From Niallia taxi (GTDB taxonomy: Bacteria > Bacillota > Bacilli > Bacillales > Cytobacillaceae), in contig NZ_RZTZ01000023.1 in assembly GCF_004005475.1 (NCBI RefSeq), forward strand, positions 1 to 47,649: DNA of 47,649 nucleotides. The letters run 5' to 3'. Under the pieces are notes generated by a model. It saw only the letters and a program-made list of their open reading frames with translations, searched no databases and was not told the origin of the DNA. The position numbers and the translations under genes are program-made. This document shows positions 32,222 through 42,530 of this stretch, in pieces; position 1 is the stretch's first letter, and each line of letters begins with the position of its first letter.

Positions 32222-33925
32222 TCAAACCCGCGTCCAAATTCCAACACTTTTAATTTCCTTATACTCAGGCTGCCAAACTGCATCCACCACAGCTTGTGGT
32301 ACATCCGTAATGTCTGCTCTCGCAATTCCTTCCTCCTGTGCAGCCTTTGCAACTTGAACGGCAACATAGATGGATACATCATGTAATTTCTCAATTGGCG
32401 GCAGTAATGACGAACCTGGCTCTGAAGTTTCACACATCTCAGCAACAGCGTTTGCTGCAGCTGCAAACATTCCTTTTGAGATTACTTGGGCTTTAGCAAC
32501 AATCGCTCCGAGACCAAGACCTGGGAATACAAATGCGTTATTGGACTGTCCTATTTCATAGGAAACTCCGTTATATTCGACATTGTCAAACGGACTTCCT
32601 GTTGCAATTAGTGCCTTGCCCTCTGTCCAGTTAATCAGGTTCTCTGGTACTGCCTCTGCAAGATGAGTTGGGTTTGACATAGGCATGATAATTGGATGCT
32701 CCACATGCTTGGCCATTTCCTTTATTATTTCCTCTGTGAAGGCGCCCGCTTGCCCTGAAGTACCGATAAGGATGGTTGGCTTTACTCTTTTTACTACTTC
32801 CAATAATGGAATAATACCGTCCCCGTTCCTTTCCCAGTCCTTCACTTCCTCTCCTTTTCTTACATAAGGCATTTGAAATTTCAAGACATCAGGTGTTTCA
32901 TCTGTCAGTAACCCTCGATAGTCAACTGCCCAGAAACGTTCATAAGCCTCGGCTTCAGACAATCCATCTAGAACCATAGCATCTACCATTTGATCAGCGT
33001 TGCCAATCCCTGCTGCTCCAGGTCCAAAAACAACAATACGCTGATCCTGCAAAGATGTTCCTGTTGTTTTTAACGAAGACATAATAGCCGCAAGCGTGAC
33101 GGCACCTGTGCCTTGGATATCATCGTTAAAAGTAAGGATTTTATCCCCGTATTTTTCTAAAATATTTCGAGCATTCACATTGCCAAGATCCTCCCAATGA
33201 ATAAGCACATCTGGGAAAAATTTTCTGGCTGTCTGAATAAATAACTCAATAAATTTATCATAACGCTCACCACGAACACGGGCGAATTTGTTGCCAATAT
33301 AGATAGGATCATCAATTAATGACTGATTGTTTGTACCGACATCCAACACGATTGGCAAAACACGGCTCGGATCAATGCCAGCTGCTGCTGTATAAACAGC
33401 AAGTTTACCGATTGCAATATTTATACCGCCTACCCCTTGATCTCCAATCCCAAGAATACTTTCAGAGTCAGTGACAACAATTAAGTCAATGTCGTTTTTG
33501 GCTGCCCCTAGATTTGCGAAGCCTTTTTCAACGCCTTCAAGGTGATCAATGGAAAGATATAACCCACCTGGGCGATGATAGCTGTGAGAGTATGTCTGAA
33601 TCGCTTCTCCTACAGTAGGTGTGTAGATGATCGGAAGCATTTCTGCCAAGTGGTCTTTCAAAAGTCTGTAAAAAAGGACGACATTGCGGTTATATAAATC
33701 ATAAAGCAAACCGTTTTTGAAAAGATTTGTAGTCCTCATAGAATATTGCTCATAGGCTCTGTTTGCCTGTTCATCAAGTGTAAGTACATGGGGCGGCAAC
33801 AAACCGTCGAGTCCAAGCTCTTCCCTTTCCTCTCTAGTAAATGCTGTTCCCTTATTTATAAAAGGATTAGATAGTACTTCTTTTCCTTTTAATGTTGTAA
33901 TGATTACATTATCAGGCACGCTCAT
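32222..33925 (-). CDS. NAD-type malic enzyme (malate to pyruvate and CO2)
   Basis: The 567-residue enzyme has the large malic-enzyme layout: catalytic tyrosine in [13 protein letters not shown], lysine in [16 protein letters not shown], metal ligands in [11 protein letters not shown] and [17 protein letters not shown], Rossmann glycines in [12 protein letters not shown], then [15 protein letters not shown] and [12 protein letters not shown]. The family includes B. subtilis MaeA and MalS and lactic-acid malolactic enzymes; the length and sequence point to a decarboxylating MaeA/MalS type, but I cannot choose between them. It follows the KdgT-family carrier gene by 75 nt. The ATG at 33925 has AAGGAT ten bases upstream. 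With the two-component system it forms a malate-use locus. Confidence 0.92.
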   Translation of the reverse strand: MSVPDNVIITTLKGKEVLSNPFINKGTAFTREEREELGLDGLLPPHVLTLDEQANRAYEQYSMRTTNLFKNGLLYDLYNRNVVLFYRLLKDHLAEMLPIIYTPTVGEAIQTYSHSYHRPGGLYLSIDHLEGVEKGFANLGAAKNDIDLIVVTDSESILGIGDQGVGGINIAIGKLAVYTAAAGIDPSRVLPIVLDVGTNNQSLIDDPIYIGNKFARVRGERYDKFIELFIQTARKFFPDVLIHWEDLGNVNARNILEKYGDKILTFNDDIQGTGAVTLAAIMSSLKTTGTSLQDQRIVVFGPGAAGIGNADQMVDAMVLDGLSEAEAYERFWAVDYRGLLTDETPDVLKFQMPYVRKGEEVKDWERNGDGIIPLLEVVKRVKPTILIGTSGQAGAFTEEIIKEMAKHVEHPIIMPMSNPTHLAEAVPENLINWTEGKALIATGSPFDNVEYNGVSYEIGQSNNAFVFPGLGLGAIVAKAQVISKGMFAAAANAVAEMCETSEPGSSLLPPIEKLHDVSIYVAVQVAKAAQEEGIARADITDVPQAVVDAVWQPEYKEIKSVGIWTRV

Positions 33926-33999
33926 TTTCGGAAATCCTTCTTTCTGAAGTAAATTTAGTTACGAATATTGTCTATATTTATCATCATAAATGTACTTTT

Positions 34000-34968
34000 T
34001 TATGCTGCGCTTACAATGGCCCTTTTAGCCTTTTTCTTTTCAGACCTTTTATATACATAACTGACAATAATCGGACAAACTATTGCTGAGACCACACACG
34101 CTGCCGCAACTTGTGCAGTTGCAGCCGGAGCTATTGCAGAAAGAGTTGGATCTGCTGCCGCAACAACTGCCGGTGTTGCTACAGCGTTGCCTGCAGTCGA
34201 ACCAGTCGCTAAACCAACGATAGGATTTTCCTTAAATAATTTCAAAAGCAAGAAAGCGCCAATTCCTGTAAATGAAGCTATTAATCCAAGTAGTAAACCA
34301 GGACCTCCCGCTTCGATAATCGTGTTCAAATTCATTCCTGCACCTAATGGGAAGGAGAAGAATGGGATTAATAATAGCTTACTGCTTCCAAGAAACTTTC
34401 TCATATCAGGATCGATATTCCCTAAAATCATCCCAATTAATATTGGAATTAATACCCCTACAAGTGCTTGAAATGGAATAGAAGCAAGACCAGAAGCACC
34501 TAATGCTACTAACGTGAAAAATGGACCATCTTTTAATGAGAACAATGCGTATGCCCCTACATCTGTTTCGTCACCATAAGATGAAGCAAGGGATGCATAA
34601 AGGCCCCCATTAGCATTTAATAATGCTGCAAGAATGGCGAGTGGTGATATTCCTAATATTCCAGCAGGACCAAAAATCATAGCAATTAAAATACCTAACC
34701 CTGCACCTACTATAAATTTCCCAGATAATAATATTGCACCTTTTTTAATAGCCTTTGGTGCTAGTTTGAAGTTAATTTGTGAGCCAATTAAAAACATAAA
34801 ACAAGCTAAAATAGTGGATGAGGCCTCTTTACTGAATAATGCTGTTGTAAAATGCCCGATCTCTAAAAATTGCGGAAAAAATGTGTTTGTTAATACCCCT
34901 AAAAAAAGTGGAACTACCATCATCCCACCTGGAATTTTATCGAGCGTTTTCTTAATTGGAATTTGCAT
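34000..34968 (-). CDS. KdgT-family carrier (2-keto-3-deoxygluconate permease family), possibly for malate
   Basis: The 322-residue polytopic protein opens MQIPIKKTLDKIPGGMMVVP with about ten hydrophobic segments. It contains LLNANGGLYASLASSYGDETD and LATGSTAGNAVATPAVVAAADP, features of the KdgT family. By family name it should import 2-keto-3-deoxygluconate, but no kdgK, kdgA or uxu gene is present; instead it lies between a malate-type two-component system and a malic enzyme. Malate or another C4 acid is therefore the more likely cargo here, an inference from context. AAGGGGGAG precedes the ATG. Two cre-like sites upstream suggest CcpA repression by glucose. Confidence 0.85.
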   Translation of the reverse strand: MQIPIKKTLDKIPGGMMVVPLFLGVLTNTFFPQFLEIGHFTTALFSKEASSTILACFMFLIGSQINFKLAPKAIKKGAILLSGKFIVGAGLGILIAMIFGPAGILGISPLAILAALLNANGGLYASLASSYGDETDVGAYALFSLKDGPFFTLVALGASGLASIPFQALVGVLIPILIGMILGNIDPDMRKFLGSSKLLLIPFFSFPLGAGMNLNTIIEAGGPGLLLGLIASFTGIGAFLLLKLFKENPIVGLATGSTAGNAVATPAVVAAADPTLSAIAPAATAQVAAACVVSAIVCPIIVSYVYKRSEKKKAKRAIVSAA

Positions 34969-35026
34969 ATTTACTCCCCCTTGTCATCATTTAATATGTG
35001 AAAATCCAAATTCCCTTGCACGCCAC

Positions 35027-35041
35027 AGAAAGCGATTGCAA
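35027..35041 (-). promoter_or_regulatory. cre site (CcpA) upstream of the KdgT-family gene, proximal
   Basis: The minus strand reads TTGCAATCGCTTTCT, which satisfies every position of the WTGNAANCGNWNNCW consensus. It is 58 nt upstream of the carrier start. Confidence 0.72.
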
Positions 35042-35078
35042 TGATTGCCCCTTTGTTACGTGTCCATCATATTCCCCC

Positions 35079-35093
35079 ATAAACCGTTTTCAT
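35079..35093 (-). promoter_or_regulatory. cre-like site (CcpA) upstream of the KdgT-family gene, distal
   Basis: The minus strand reads ATGAAAACGGTTTAT, one mismatch from the cre consensus. It lies about 52 bp (five helical turns) upstream of the proximal site, overlapping the region where the promoter must be. Confidence 0.6.
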
Positions 35094-35127
35094 AGTTTAA
35101 GAAAGTTTAATAATTCTTTTTGTAAAT

Positions 35128-35159
35128 AAAAAAAGTAAGCAGCTTGCATAACTGCTTAC
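35128..35159 (-). terminator. Terminator of the two-component operon
   Basis: An 8-bp stem GTAAGCAG/CTGCTTAC (35135-35142 and 35152-35159) overlaps the stop codon of the regulator gene and is followed by seven T on the minus strand. Confidence 0.85.
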
Positions 35160-35863
35160 AAAAAATTTTTTATTAAGTGCTCTTTAAATTGATTATATTC
35201 ATGCTGATAAACAGGTCTGCCGACCGCTCCATAGATAACCTTAACATCAAGAATTCCTATGTCCTTAAGAAAATTAAGATACTTTCTGGCAGAAACTCTT
35301 GAGATGCCAACAATATTAACAATGTCATCAGTCGAAAAAGGCTCTTCCTTTAATTTCTGAACAGCATCCCATACTTGCTTTAACGTATCCTTCGCTAATC
35401 CCTTTGGCAGCTCCTCTGCGATGACATGTTCATCTCTGTGCAAAAGCAAGCTATCCAGCTCCTGCTGACTTACCGAATCTTGTTTATCAATCAACCGAGC
35501 TTGTTCATAATAGGTCGTAAGTGCCGTGTTAAACCTGTCAAATTCAAAAGGCTTGATTAAATAATCGACAATCCCATATCTTAACGCCTTCTTAATGCGT
35601 TCAAGATCGGATGCAGCAGAGATAATAATAACATCAATTTCAAGCTCATTTTTCCGAAGATGTGCTAACAGCTCTATTCCAAGTTTTCCCGGCATAAAAA
35701 TATCCAAAAGGATAAGCTGTATTTCTTCCGTATCAAGTAATTGTATAGCTTCATCAACTGAGGTGGCTGTTGCAGCCAACCGGAATCCTTCAATTTTGGT
35801 AAGATATCGTTTATTTATTTGTGCTACCATCGGGTCATCTTCTACAATCATTACATTAATCAA
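35156..35863 (-). CDS. Response regulator, CitB/DcuR family (MalR-like)
   Basis: The 235-residue regulator has a receiver domain (1-120) with acidic pocket E8-D9-D10, phospho-acceptor D54 (LILLDIFMPG) and conserved lysine in YLIKPFEF. The C-terminal DNA-binding half contains the HTH segment FSTDDIVNIVGISRVSARKYL. It is coupled to the sensor kinase gene by a 4-nt overlap. B. subtilis MalR (YufM), DcuR and CitT are the same type and answer to malate, fumarate or citrate. Placed next to a malic enzyme and a carrier, malate is the likely signal. Expected targets: the carrier and malic enzyme promoters. Confidence 0.9.
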   Translation of the reverse strand: MINVMIVEDDPMVAQINKRYLTKIEGFRLAATATSVDEAIQLLDTEEIQLILLDIFMPGKLGIELLAHLRKNELEIDVIIISAASDLERIKKALRYGIVDYLIKPFEFDRFNTALTTYYEQARLIDKQDSVSQQELDSLLLHRDEHVIAEELPKGLAKDTLKQVWDAVQKLKEEPFSTDDIVNIVGISRVSARKYLNFLKDIGILDVKVIYGAVGRPVYQHEYNQFKEHLIKNFL

Positions 35864-37461
35864 TTTTCTTCCTCCTCCTCTTGGTAAGATACATAAGCAG
35901 CAAAACTCGTTCCCTTTCCAGGCTTGGATGAAATAATTAGTTCCCCTTCCAGTCTTTCAATTGCCTGCGCCAAAAGGTATAATCCAAATCCGCGATTATT
36001 TCCTTTAGTTGAAAAGCCTTTATCTAGTATTTTGTTTTGGAGTGAATGTGTCATGCCCATCCCTGTGTCTTTAACCTCGATTGTTAAAATATCCTCTGCA
36101 TAATCCAGTTTAAGATGGACCTTTTTGTTTATACTGTTCGCAATTGCCTCTATTGCATTATCCAATAGATTTCCAATAATCGTTATCAGCTCATGAGTGA
36201 TTTCCGAGTTGGCAGGCTTAGGGAGCATATTAGCACAATCAAATGAAAAGGAAACTCCTGATTCTCTCGCAAAGCTTAGCTTACCAATCAGAAATCCAGC
36301 AAGCACAGGATCTTGGACCTTCTTTGTCACAAAGCTCATTTCCGTTTCCCTATGATTTACCGTTTCATTTACATAATCAGCAAGCGTGTCGTATTGTTCA
36401 GTCCGGACTAGACCAAGAATAACATGCAGCTTATTCATAAATTCATGGGCCTGAGCGCGAAGAGCATCTGCGTAATTACGCACACCTGTAAGCTGTTCAG
36501 CTAAATGCTGAACCTCTGTTTTATCTCGGAAGGTAGCAATGGCCCCAACCGCCTGATTTCCCACCACGACGGGCACCCGGTTTACTAGTATCGTAACTCC
36601 CTGCAGGTTCTGCTCTTGATCGACCTCTGTTTCACCCGATTTGATAATGCGCGTTAGCCTCGTTTCCGGTAAATAATCCTCAATATTCATTCCCAATGGC
36701 TCTTCTTCAAGACCAGCCCTTTTAAAAAGCTTACTCGCTGCCTTGTTAACAAGGGTGATTTTTCCTTCCTGGTCAATCGCGATAATTCCCTCGCGCACAG
36801 ACTGAAGCATAGAACTGCGCTCTTCAAGCAGCTTTGCAATAACAGACGGCTCGAGTCCTAACAGCGTTTTTTTGATATACCTTGCCAAAACAACGGCACC
36901 GATTATTCCAATGAGAAGTCCAATTAACGTCCCAAGCACAATTCCCATCCGGCCTTTATCAACAGCTTCTGTAACACTTTTTAAAGAAATCCCAACAGCA
37001 ACTGCCCCAATTTGTTTGTCCTCAGAATCTTTAATTGGGGTAAATGCCCTCATAGATTTACCGAGAGTTCCCTTTGAAATGGAAACATACTCCTTCCCCT
37101 TAAGAACAGGTCCTTCATCTCCCCCCAGAAAGTGCTTCCCTACCTTGTTGGACTCAGGATGTGACAGCCGAATACCGGACATATCCATAACAACAACAAA
37201 GTTCACATTCGTTTTGTCATTTATTTGATTAGCAAAAGTCTGAACATCCGCCTGATTCTCTTTTCCTTCAAGAGACCTTATCACTAATGGTGAAACGGCC
37301 ATTGTCCTTGCGACATTCAGCGCTTTTTCCTTCTGTGTCTCTTCTACACTGGAAGTAATACTTTTACTTATAAGCAAGTCGGTTATCCCAAGTGACAACG
37401 CAACCACAATGCATACAAAAATAATAATGATAGCTTGTAAACTAAGTTTGCCCTTTTTCAT
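35860..37461 (-). CDS. Sensor histidine kinase, CitA/DcuS family (MalK-like)
   Basis: The 533-residue membrane kinase has two transmembrane segments (about 8-28 and 170-195) enclosing an extracellular PAS/Cache-type sensor domain, then a cytoplasmic PAS domain (about 215-320), the SpoOB-type phospho-acceptor helix (H339 in RAQAHEFMNKLH) and an ATPase domain (NLLDNAIEAI, DTGMGMT, GFGLYLL). The CitA/DcuS group senses di- and tricarboxylates outside the cell. It has a cre-like site upstream, so the sensor itself may be under carbon control. The regulator gene overlaps its 3' end. Confidence 0.92.
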   Translation of the reverse strand: MKKGKLSLQAIIIIFVCIVVALSLGITDLLISKSITSSVEETQKEKALNVARTMAVSPLVIRSLEGKENQADVQTFANQINDKTNVNFVVVMDMSGIRLSHPESNKVGKHFLGGDEGPVLKGKEYVSISKGTLGKSMRAFTPIKDSEDKQIGAVAVGISLKSVTEAVDKGRMGIVLGTLIGLLIGIIGAVVLARYIKKTLLGLEPSVIAKLLEERSSMLQSVREGIIAIDQEGKITLVNKAASKLFKRAGLEEEPLGMNIEDYLPETRLTRIIKSGETEVDQEQNLQGVTILVNRVPVVVGNQAVGAIATFRDKTEVQHLAEQLTGVRNYADALRAQAHEFMNKLHVILGLVRTEQYDTLADYVNETVNHRETEMSFVTKKVQDPVLAGFLIGKLSFARESGVSFSFDCANMLPKPANSEITHELITIIGNLLDNAIEAIANSINKKVHLKLDYAEDILTIEVKDTGMGMTHSLQNKILDKGFSTKGNNRGFGLYLLAQAIERLEGELIISSKPGKGTSFAAYVSYQEEEEEN

Positions 37462-37607
37462 AAATTCCTCCAGGTATGATTATCATTAGGTATGTAAAAA
37501 TAAGAGAATACCATTAAGCCTCAAAATCAGCTTTAAGCAGGTCTCTCCTTATATTATTGAATGAACCAACTGCTATTATTAAAAGTAACTTTTATAGTGA
37601 TTTGATT

Positions 37608-37622
37608 AAAAAGCGCTTTCAA
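37608..37622 (-). promoter_or_regulatory. cre-like site (CcpA) upstream of the sensor kinase gene
   Basis: The minus strand reads TTGAAAGCGCTTTTT, one mismatch from the cre consensus and with the strong central AAGCGCTT core. It is about 147 nt before the kinase start. The remainder of 37462-37837 shows no gene, only this site and the groEL terminator. Confidence 0.62.
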
Positions 37623-37725
37623 TAAAACAGAATAAATTTATCCCATTTTATTATAGTACTTGAACCAAGCAAGCTGATTTATGTAATTAAAAAAAGTATT
37701 ATTCTGGGGTAAATTGGAATTTCAA

Positions 37726-37764
37726 CACAAAAAACCCCACTTTCTTCAAAAAGAAAGTGGGGTT
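37726..37764 (-). terminator. Terminator of groEL
   Basis: A 14-bp stem AACCCCACTTTCTT with its complement (37733-37746 and 37751-37764) and a 4-nt loop is followed by T-rich bases on the minus strand, 74 nt after the groEL stop. Confidence 0.92.
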
Positions 37765-37837
37765 GGTGTGAGAAGATTTTCTCATATAGGGTGAAAAATA
37801 GTAGTAGCTATTTTTCAGATGTTTGGCTTATTTAGCC

Positions 37838-39466
<1,629 letters not shown>

Positions 39467-39517
39467 TTAAAAAAACCTCCTCAAGTATTTTAAATTACGT
39501 ATATATTAATTTTTCTA

Positions 39518-39802
39518 TTATTGTACGATTGCAAGAATGTCGCTTTCGCGAAGGATTAAATATTCTTTCCCTTCATATTTAACTTCAGTTCCAGAATATT
39601 TTGAGAAGATAATTACATCATCAACAGAAACATCGAGTGCAGCACGCTCTCCATTGTCAAGAACACGGCCGTTTCCAACTGCTACTACTTTACCTTCTTG
39701 TGGTTTTTCCTTAGCAGAATCAGGCAACACGATGCCACTTGCAGTTTTTTCTTCTGTTTCAACAAGCTCAATAACAATTCGATCTCCTAATGGCTTTAAC
39801 AA
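39518..39802 (-). CDS. groES: Co-chaperonin GroES (10 kDa, Hsp10)
   Basis: The lid of the GroEL chamber. TTG at 39802 is taken as start because it gives [15 protein letters not shown], the invariant GroES opening, nine bases after GAGGAGG, and makes the usual 94 residues. The frame stays open six codons further without meaning. The mobile loop ([19 protein letters not shown]) and the end [14 protein letters not shown] are as expected. Confidence 0.97.
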   Translation of the reverse strand: MLKPLGDRIVIELVETEEKTASGIVLPDSAKEKPQEGKVVAVGNGRVLDNGERAALDVSVDDVIIFSKYSGTEVKYEGKEYLILRESDILAIVQ

Positions 39803-39842
39803 GTGAAACAACCTCCTCAAGTTTTATGTAAATTCATCACTA

Positions 39843-39869
39843 TTAGCACTCATCACTCTTGAGTGCTAA
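39843..39869. promoter_or_regulatory. CIRCE operator (HrcA) of groESL
   Basis: TTAGCACTC (39843-39851), a 9-bp spacer and GAGTGCTAA (39861-39869) form the perfect CIRCE inverted repeat, 41 nt upstream of the groES start. Confidence 0.97.
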
Positions 39870-39879
39870 CACAATTATT

Positions 39880-39908
39880 ATATTAATTAATCTTTTTATA
39901 ATTTGCAA
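39880..39908 (-). promoter_or_regulatory. SigA promoter of groESL
   Basis: TTGCAA (39908-39903) and TAATAT (39885-39880) are 17 bp apart. CIRCE follows immediately, so HrcA would block the start site. A TATAAT shifted 3 bp downstream is an alternative -10. Confidence 0.6.
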
Positions 39909-40047
39909 GAGACAACACTTAGATTTTACAAAAAATTTAAACCTCGTAGTTTTCACGCCTTTAAGAAGTATACACTCTTTCTTCGACTTTATTCATAAAT
40001 TCTCCTCTTTTTAATGTGTTCTATTTGAGTAAGCAAGCACTTATTAG

Positions 40048-40172
40048 TAGAATAAATAGTGTATGTATTACTTATTCTAATCATTATCTGCATAAAGCGA
40101 TTTGCCATTATGTTTAATGGGAAGAATACATAAGCTCTTATCTTTATATGCTTATTCTATATAGTAGAATAA
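40048..40172. repeat. Four copies of an octamer in paired inverted orientation upstream of ydiL
   Basis: TAGAATAA occurs at 40048-40055 and 40165-40172, and its inverse TTATTCTA at 40072-40079 and 40152-40159. The pair nearest ydiL is TTATTCTA-N5-TAGAATAA, covering the place where its promoter should be; the far pair has the opposite order with 16 bp between. This is the only structure I see in 39909-40192 besides the groESL promoter region. It looks like an operator; the binding factor is unknown. Confidence 0.45.
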
Positions 40173-40192
40173 TCGAAAAGGAGTAAGATATC

Positions 40193-40921
40193 TTGAAAAA
40201 AGAATATTGGATTATTGTAATATCGTATATTGCTATGCAATTATCGACATTAATTGGCGTTCCCATTGTTATGTTTATCGGGAAGCTGCTCGGGTATGAT
40301 ACTGTAAACCTCGGAATGGCCTCCGTAGTCATTTGGCTGATTTTCAGCTTTGTTGTGACATTGCTAGTTATCCTTATCCTGCTTCGCCATGAGATGAAAA
40401 ATCCCATTCGCCACAATGCCTCGAGCATTCCCGCAAGCATTGGATGGGCAGTGGCAGGTGTATTTCTTTCCTTGATTGCTCAAAGTATTGCCGGTTCCAT
40501 TGAAATGGCTTTAGGTATCGAGCAAGAATCAGAAAATACGCAGCAGCTTATGGGCTTTGTTGAGTACAGTCCGCTTGTGATACTTGTGATTGCCGTTGCC
40601 GGTCCGATCTTGGAAGAGATAATCTTTCGAAAGATTATTTTCGGGGTACTCTATAATCGATTAGGCTTCTTTCTATCTGCGCTGATTAGTTCCCTTGTCT
40701 TTGCGGCCGCACATATGGAATTTGTGCATATTCTGCTTTATGCCAGTATGGGCTTCACCTTCGCCTTCCTTTATGTTAGGACAAAAAGAATTTGGGTTCC
40801 GATAACTGCTCATGTAGCAATGAACTCACTAGTCGTTTTCATCCAGTATAATCTGGATGCTATTGAGGAATGGCAAAGGAATATGGAGAACATTTCACAA
40901 TTTATTGGAGGATTTTTATGA
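40193..40921 (+). CDS. CPBP-family intramembrane protease (YdiL-like)
   Basis: The 242-residue membrane protein with about seven hydrophobic segments has the CPBP (CAAX-type/bacteriocin-processing) protease motifs: EEIIFRKIIFG with the catalytic glutamates, FAAAHMEFVHILLYASMGF with histidine, and PITAHVAMNS with the last histidine and Asn. The TTG start at 40193 follows AAAAGGAG by nine bases. It is syntenic with B. subtilis ydiL beside groESL. Substrate unknown. It is coupled to the small downstream gene by an ATGA overlap. Confidence 0.92.
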   Translation: MKKEYWIIVISYIAMQLSTLIGVPIVMFIGKLLGYDTVNLGMASVVIWLIFSFVVTLLVILILLRHEMKNPIRHNASSIPASIGWAVAGVFLSLIAQSIAGSIEMALGIEQESENTQQLMGFVEYSPLVILVIAVAGPILEEIIFRKIIFGVLYNRLGFFLSALISSLVFAAAHMEFVHILLYASMGFTFAFLYVRTKRIWVPITAHVAMNSLVVFIQYNLDAIEEWQRNMENISQFIGGFL

Positions 40922-41133
40922 GGAAGTCAGCATTACTCTCTGGAATACTATATTTAATACTCGGTGCTTTATTTACCTATTTTGCTGTTCAATCAGTCCG
41001 TGACCATGGAGGCTGGGGATTCTTTTCCTATATTCTTGTCATACTGGCAACATTTGATATAGGAACTGGAATTCGTCTTATTTCCTTCCATTATTTCATT
41101 AAAAGGGCTGCTCGCAAAAAGCAGGAGAGATAA
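40918..41133 (+). CDS. Small membrane protein (YdiK-like, DUF4305)
   Basis: The 71-residue protein has two hydrophobic segments (LLSGILYLILGALFTYFAVQ and FFSYILVILATFDIGTGIR) and a basic C-terminal tail (KRAARKKQER). The ATG at 40918 overlaps the ydiL stop (ATGA) and has GGAGG six bases upstream; a longer frame from 40870 lies inside ydiL. In B. subtilis the order is ydiK-ydiL next to tatAy-tatCy; here the tat genes are absent from this position. Confidence 0.85.
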   Translation: MRKSALLSGILYLILGALFTYFAVQSVRDHGGWGFFSYILVILATFDIGTGIRLISFHYFIKRAARKKQER

Positions 41134-41150
41134 ACCTTGTATAAATATAA

Positions 41151-41191
41151 AAAAAAGCAATTATAAATGTAGCATTTATAATTGCTTTTTT
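41151..41191. terminator. Bidirectional terminator between ydiK and rex
   Basis: A 19-bp stem (41151-41169 with 41173-41191) has a 3-nt loop. A and T tracts on both sides let it serve both convergent genes. Confidence 0.92.
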
Positions 41192-41196
41192 TAGGC

Positions 41197-41856
41197 TCAT
41201 TCCTCTTCTGATACCTCTGGTGTTGGATAATGCTTAAGGAAGTAAACAAGAGATTGAAGCTCAACCGCTAAATCAATATGATGAATGCGCACACTTGGAG
41301 GAACTGACAATCGGGCTGGTGTAAAGTTCAAAATACCTTTGATGGAGCTATCAACAAGCCGATCAGTAATCGTTTGTGCAACTGCAGCTGGTACAGTTAA
41401 GATAGCAACCTGGATATCATGCTCAAGGATAACCTTTTCCAGGTCGTCCATATGATGAATATCTACATCTCCAATAGGCTGTCCAACCTTGTCTTCTGCA
41501 ATATCAAATGCCACTTCAATTTTCGTATTGTTGTTTTTCAAGAAATTATAATTTAAAAAGGCAACCCCTAAATTTCCTACACCAATCAGGGCAACCTTCG
41601 TCAGTTCGTCTTGATCTAGTGTTTTTCGGAAAAAGGAAAGCAGATAATTCACATTATATCCATACCCTTTTTTCCCTAATGCTCCAAAATATGAGAAGTC
41701 TCTTCTGATGGTAGCTGAATCTACCTTCACTGCTTCACTCAGTTCTGCAGACGAAACTCTTTGTTTCCCTGATGAATGCAAATTTTTTAAGAAGCGATAA
41801 TATAAAGGCAACCGCTTTGCAGTTGCTTGCGGTATCTTCATTATTTCATTGCTCAT
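41197..41856 (-). CDS. rex: Redox-sensing transcriptional repressor Rex
   Basis: Rex binds DNA when the NADH/NAD+ ratio is low and is released by NADH, controlling fermentation and respiration genes. The 219 residues have an N-terminal winged helix ([41 protein letters not shown]) and a Rossmann NADH domain ([33 protein letters not shown]). AAGGTAGGGG precedes the ATG. It follows moaC by 27 nt on the same strand. Confidence 0.96.
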   Translation of the reverse strand: MSNEIMKIPQATAKRLPLYYRFLKNLHSSGKQRVSSAELSEAVKVDSATIRRDFSYFGALGKKGYGYNVNYLLSFFRKTLDQDELTKVALIGVGNLGVAFLNYNFLKNNNTKIEVAFDIAEDKVGQPIGDVDIHHMDDLEKVILEHDIQVAILTVPAAVAQTITDRLVDSSIKGILNFTPARLSVPPSVRIHHIDLAVELQSLVYFLKHYPTPEVSEEE

Positions 41857-41883
41857 TGTGATCCCCTACCTTAATATTACATC

Positions 41884-42384
41884 TTATCTATCCTGCTGTT
41901 TATTATTCCTTTTGTATGAACCATTAACTCCGCCTGATTTCTCAAGCAAATAGGTTTCGCCAATGATCATTCCTTTATCAATTGCTTTGCACATATCGTA
42001 AACTGTTAAAGCCGTGACGGATGCTGCAGTTAATGCTTCCATTTCCACCCCAGTACTTCCAACCGTTTTTGCCGACACCTCTATAACTAGACGGTAGTCA
42101 TCCTGTTCTTCTTCCCAATGGAAGGAAATATCGACTCCCTTTAAGGAAATAGGATGACACATCGGAATTAAGTCAGATGTTTTCTTTGCTGCCATAATGC
42201 CTGCTACTTGGGCTACAGCCAAAACATCTCCTTTTTTTATCGTATTATTGTTAATGCTCTCATATATATGTTTATTTACAATAATGCTTGAGTGGGCTAC
42301 TGCATTACGAGCTGTTTCGCTTTTTTCACTTATATCAACCATTTTTGCTCTACCCTCATCATTAAAGTGTGTAAAACTCTTCAT
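41884..42384 (-). CDS. moaC: Cyclic pyranopterin monophosphate synthase
   Basis: MoaC makes cyclic pyranopterin monophosphate in molybdenum-cofactor synthesis. The 166 residues have the family segments [70 protein letters not shown] and the C-terminal [14 protein letters not shown]. The frame includes a GTG three codons upstream, but ATG at 42384 sits six bases after AGAGGTG. An ATACACT/AGTGTAT inverted repeat (42407-42413 and 42427-42433) brackets its likely promoter and may be an operator. The unit moaC-rex is syntenic with B. subtilis. Confidence 0.95.
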   Translation of the reverse strand: MKSFTHFNDEGRAKMVDISEKSETARNAVAHSSIIVNKHIYESINNNTIKKGDVLAVAQVAGIMAAKKTSDLIPMCHPISLKGVDISFHWEEEQDDYRLVIEVSAKTVGSTGVEMEALTAASVTALTVYDMCKAIDKGMIIGETYLLEKSGGVNGSYKRNNKQQDR

Positions 42385-42530
42385 TTTTAACACCTCTAAG
42401 CAAATAATACACTATTTTCCTGATAAAGTGTATCATTAAAGAATTTTCGTAGCCTGCGATTGCCTTTATTGCGGTTTCCCTTACATTTAAGTTACACTTG
42501 ATATACATACATTCTGAGGTGAATTTCGTA

